From an uncultured Actinomycetes bacterium (GTDB lineage Bacteria > Actinomycetota > Actinomycetes > Nanopelagicales > Nanopelagicaceae), in the NCBI GenBank assembly GCA_903932885.1, contig CAIZHT010000163.1, forward strand, positions 1-7,750: a DNA stretch of 7,750 nt, given 5' to 3'. Shown here piece after piece: positions 6,262-7,750 of the stretch (its first letter is position 1; every line of letters begins with the position of its first letter). Under the pieces are notes generated by a model. That model was not told the origin of the DNA and did not search any database. It saw nothing but the letters and a program-made list of their open reading frames with translations. A program made the position numbers and the translations under genes.

Positions 6262-7530
6262 ATGTCTTCAGAAACTTTTTATGGCCCAGATTTCGGACTT
6301 CTCAGCAAGCAAGATCCGGATGTTGCAGCAGTGCTGCTCTCTGAGCTCAAGCGCCAACAACAGAATTTGCAACTCATTGCATCTGAGAATTTCACTTCCC
6401 GTGCAGTCCTTGCTGCACTCGGTTCAACACTTTCAAATAAATATGCCGAAGGTTATCCAGGTAAGCGTTATTACGGTGGCTGCGAAGAGGTAGATAAAGT
6501 CGAAGTTTTAGCAATTGATCGCGCTAAAGAATTATTTGGTGCAGAGCATGCAAATGTGCAGCCTCACTCAGGAGCAAGTGCGAATGTTGCTGTATATCAA
6601 GCATTTACAAAGCCGGGAGACACAATTCTTGCAATGTCATTGCCACACGGTGGCCATCTCACTCATGGTTCAAAAGTAAATTTCTCAGGCAAATGGTTCA
6701 ACGTAGAGTCGTATGGAGTTCGCCAAGATACAGAGCTCATCGACTATGACGAATTGCGCGACCTAGCAATCAAACACAAGCCAAAGATGATTTGTTCGGG
6801 CGCGACTGCTTATCCAAGCTTGATCGACTTTGAAAAGGTTCGCTCAATTTGCGATGAAGTTGGCGCAATCATGTGGGTCGATGCTGCTCACTTCATTGGC
6901 TTAGTTGCAGGTAAAGCAATTCCTTCACCTGTTCCTTATGCAGATGTTGTCTCCTTTACAACTCACAAGGTATTGCGTGGACCACGCGGTGGAATGATTC
7001 TCGCAAAAGCACAGCATGCTGCCGCAATTGATAAAGCAGTATTTCCAGGCATGCAAGGCGGACCAATCATGTCTGCAGTTGCAGGTAAAGCGATTGCTCT
7101 CAAAGAGTGTGCACAACCTGCCTATCAAAAGTATGCCAAAGATGTAATTGTGAATGCCCAAGCACTTGCGGCAGCACTTGAAAAAGAAGGTATGCGCGCA
7201 GTATCTGGTGGCACACAAACTCACTTAGCACTTATCGATATTCGCAGTACTGGCGTCAATGGAAAAGTTGCTGATGAGCGCTGCGGTGCAGCAGGCATTG
7301 TTCTCAATAAGAACTCAATTCCATTTGATCCAGAAGCACCATCAGTGACAAGTGGTATTCGAGTCGGTAGCCCTGCTACAACAACACAAGGTATGGGTGT
7401 TGAAGAGATGAAGATGATTGCATCCTTTATCGCTCGCGCAATTAGCACCGGAGATAATGAGAAATCTGCACAAGAAATCAAATCTGACGTGCACGCACTT
7501 ACTGCGCGATTCCCTATCTATACCGCCTAA
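6262..7530 (+). CDS. glyA: Serine hydroxymethyltransferase
   Basis: This cytoplasmic PLP enzyme interconverts serine plus tetrahydrofolate with glycine plus 5,10-methylene-tetrahydrofolate, the main one-carbon entry point. The product has 422 residues, normal for bacteria. Signatures are LIASENF (38-44), NKYAEGYPGKRYYGG (59-73), HANVQPHSGASAN (96-108), the PLP-contacting Asp at 207 followed by His210, and TTHKVLRGPRGG (233-244), whose Lys236 forms the PLP aldimine. Near the C-terminus, SGIRVGSPATTTQGM (364-378) carries the arginine that binds the substrate carboxylate. All expected residues are present. The gene starts 20 nt after the TsaC-like gene. From memory, Streptomyces also has a glyA here before wecA, so the placement is not foreign. 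Its products do not link directly to release-factor function, so co-location probably reflects an ancestral housekeeping cluster. Confidence 0.98.
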   Translation: MSSETFYGPDFGLLSKQDPDVAAVLLSELKRQQQNLQLIASENFTSRAVLAALGSTLSNKYAEGYPGKRYYGGCEEVDKVEVLAIDRAKELFGAEHANVQPHSGASANVAVYQAFTKPGDTILAMSLPHGGHLTHGSKVNFSGKWFNVESYGVRQDTELIDYDELRDLAIKHKPKMICSGATAYPSLIDFEKVRSICDEVGAIMWVDAAHFIGLVAGKAIPSPVPYADVVSFTTHKVLRGPRGGMILAKAQHAAAIDKAVFPGMQGGPIMSAVAGKAIALKECAQPAYQKYAKDVIVNAQALAAALEKEGMRAVSGGTQTHLALIDIRSTGVNGKVADERCGAAGIVLNKNSIPFDPEAPSVTSGIRVGSPATTTQGMGVEEMKMIASFIARAISTGDNEKSAQEIKSDVHALTARFPIYTA

Positions 7531-7536
7531 TTAGCA

Positions 7537-7750
7537 ATGCGTGAATATCTCATAACACTGCTGATCTCAGCAGCGCTGTGTTATTTGATAACTCCTTTTG
7601 TTCGTAAGTTTGCTATTCGCTTCGGCGCAGTTGCAGATATTAGAAGCAGAGATATTCATACATTGCCTACCCCTCGTTGGGGTGGAGTGGCCATGTGGCT
7701 GGCAATGGCTCTTACTTTTCTCATCGTCAACAATTTGCCACTAGTAGGTA
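7537..7750 (+). CDS. wecA: WecA/MraY-type UDP-sugar:undecaprenyl-phosphate transferase, N-terminal part (3' end outside window)
   Basis: The first 71 codons of an integral membrane protein are present, running off the right edge. Residues 4-20 form a hydrophobic segment, the likely first transmembrane helix. A cytoplasmic loop follows with DIRSRDIHTLPTPRWGG (34-50), the family motif usually written D-x-R-x-x-H-x-x-P-x-P-R-x-G-G. A second hydrophobic segment starts at about 51. Members transfer GlcNAc-1-phosphate (WecA) or a related sugar phosphate from a UDP donor onto a polyprenyl phosphate. In Actinobacteria the WecA-type enzyme at this locus starts arabinogalactan-type or other wall glycan synthesis. 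The ATG is 6 nt after the glyA stop with no clear Shine-Dalgarno, so translation is probably coupled. The catalytic aspartates lie beyond the window, so the exact sugar cannot be decided. The symbol rests on the actinobacterial gene order. Confidence 0.85.
   Translation, partial: MREYLITLLISAALCYLITPFVRKFAIRFGAVADIRSRDIHTLPTPRWGGVAMWLAMALTFLIVNNLPLVG

Overview
The window is 7.75 kb of ordinary, densely packed housekeeping sequence, all on the + strand. It most likely comes from a low-GC actinobacterium. The gene order thrC-thrB-rho-rpmE-prfA-prmC-(Sua5/TsaC-like)-glyA-wecA is the classic actinobacterial order upstream of the ATP synthase operon. Rho carries the long Arg/Asp-rich N-terminal insertion typical of Actinobacteria. 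Base composition and codon use are clearly AT-leaning for that phylum (mid-40s % GC by eye, not computed). A streamlined freshwater actinobacterium of the acI/Nanopelagicales type fits, but this is inference from synteny and composition.

Layout. (1) Positions 1-1532: the C-terminal part of threonine synthase (thrC, cut by the window edge) and a complete homoserine kinase (thrB), 2 nt apart, giving the last two steps of threonine synthesis. (2) 1533-1682: a 150-nt leader before rho with an 8-bp inverted repeat, a C/A-rich G-poor stretch and a small hairpin, compatible with autogenous control of rho. (3) 1683-3537: rho and rpmE (zinc-type ribosomal protein L31), separated by 112 nt that hold a well-formed hairpin just before the rpmE ribosome-binding site. 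A strong intrinsic terminator closes this unit at about 3549-3591. (4) 3652-7750: a tight run of prfA (RF1), prmC (the methylase of the RF1 GGQ glutamine), a divergent TsaC/Sua5-family protein, glyA (serine hydroxymethyltransferase) and the start of a wecA/MraY-type membrane sugar-phosphate transferase, with gaps of only 2-20 nt.

Together the genes cover threonine synthesis, transcription termination, translation termination and its modification, tRNA modification (possibly), one-carbon metabolism and the first step of lipid-linked cell-wall glycan synthesis. No mobile element, CRISPR array, tRNA, rRNA or phage gene was seen.

I did not find a new multi-gene system. The points most worth a second look are the TsaC/Sua5-like protein, which lacks several residues that define the family's active site, and the two structured leaders in front of rho and rpmE. 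The low-complexity charged segment of Rho is also notable.
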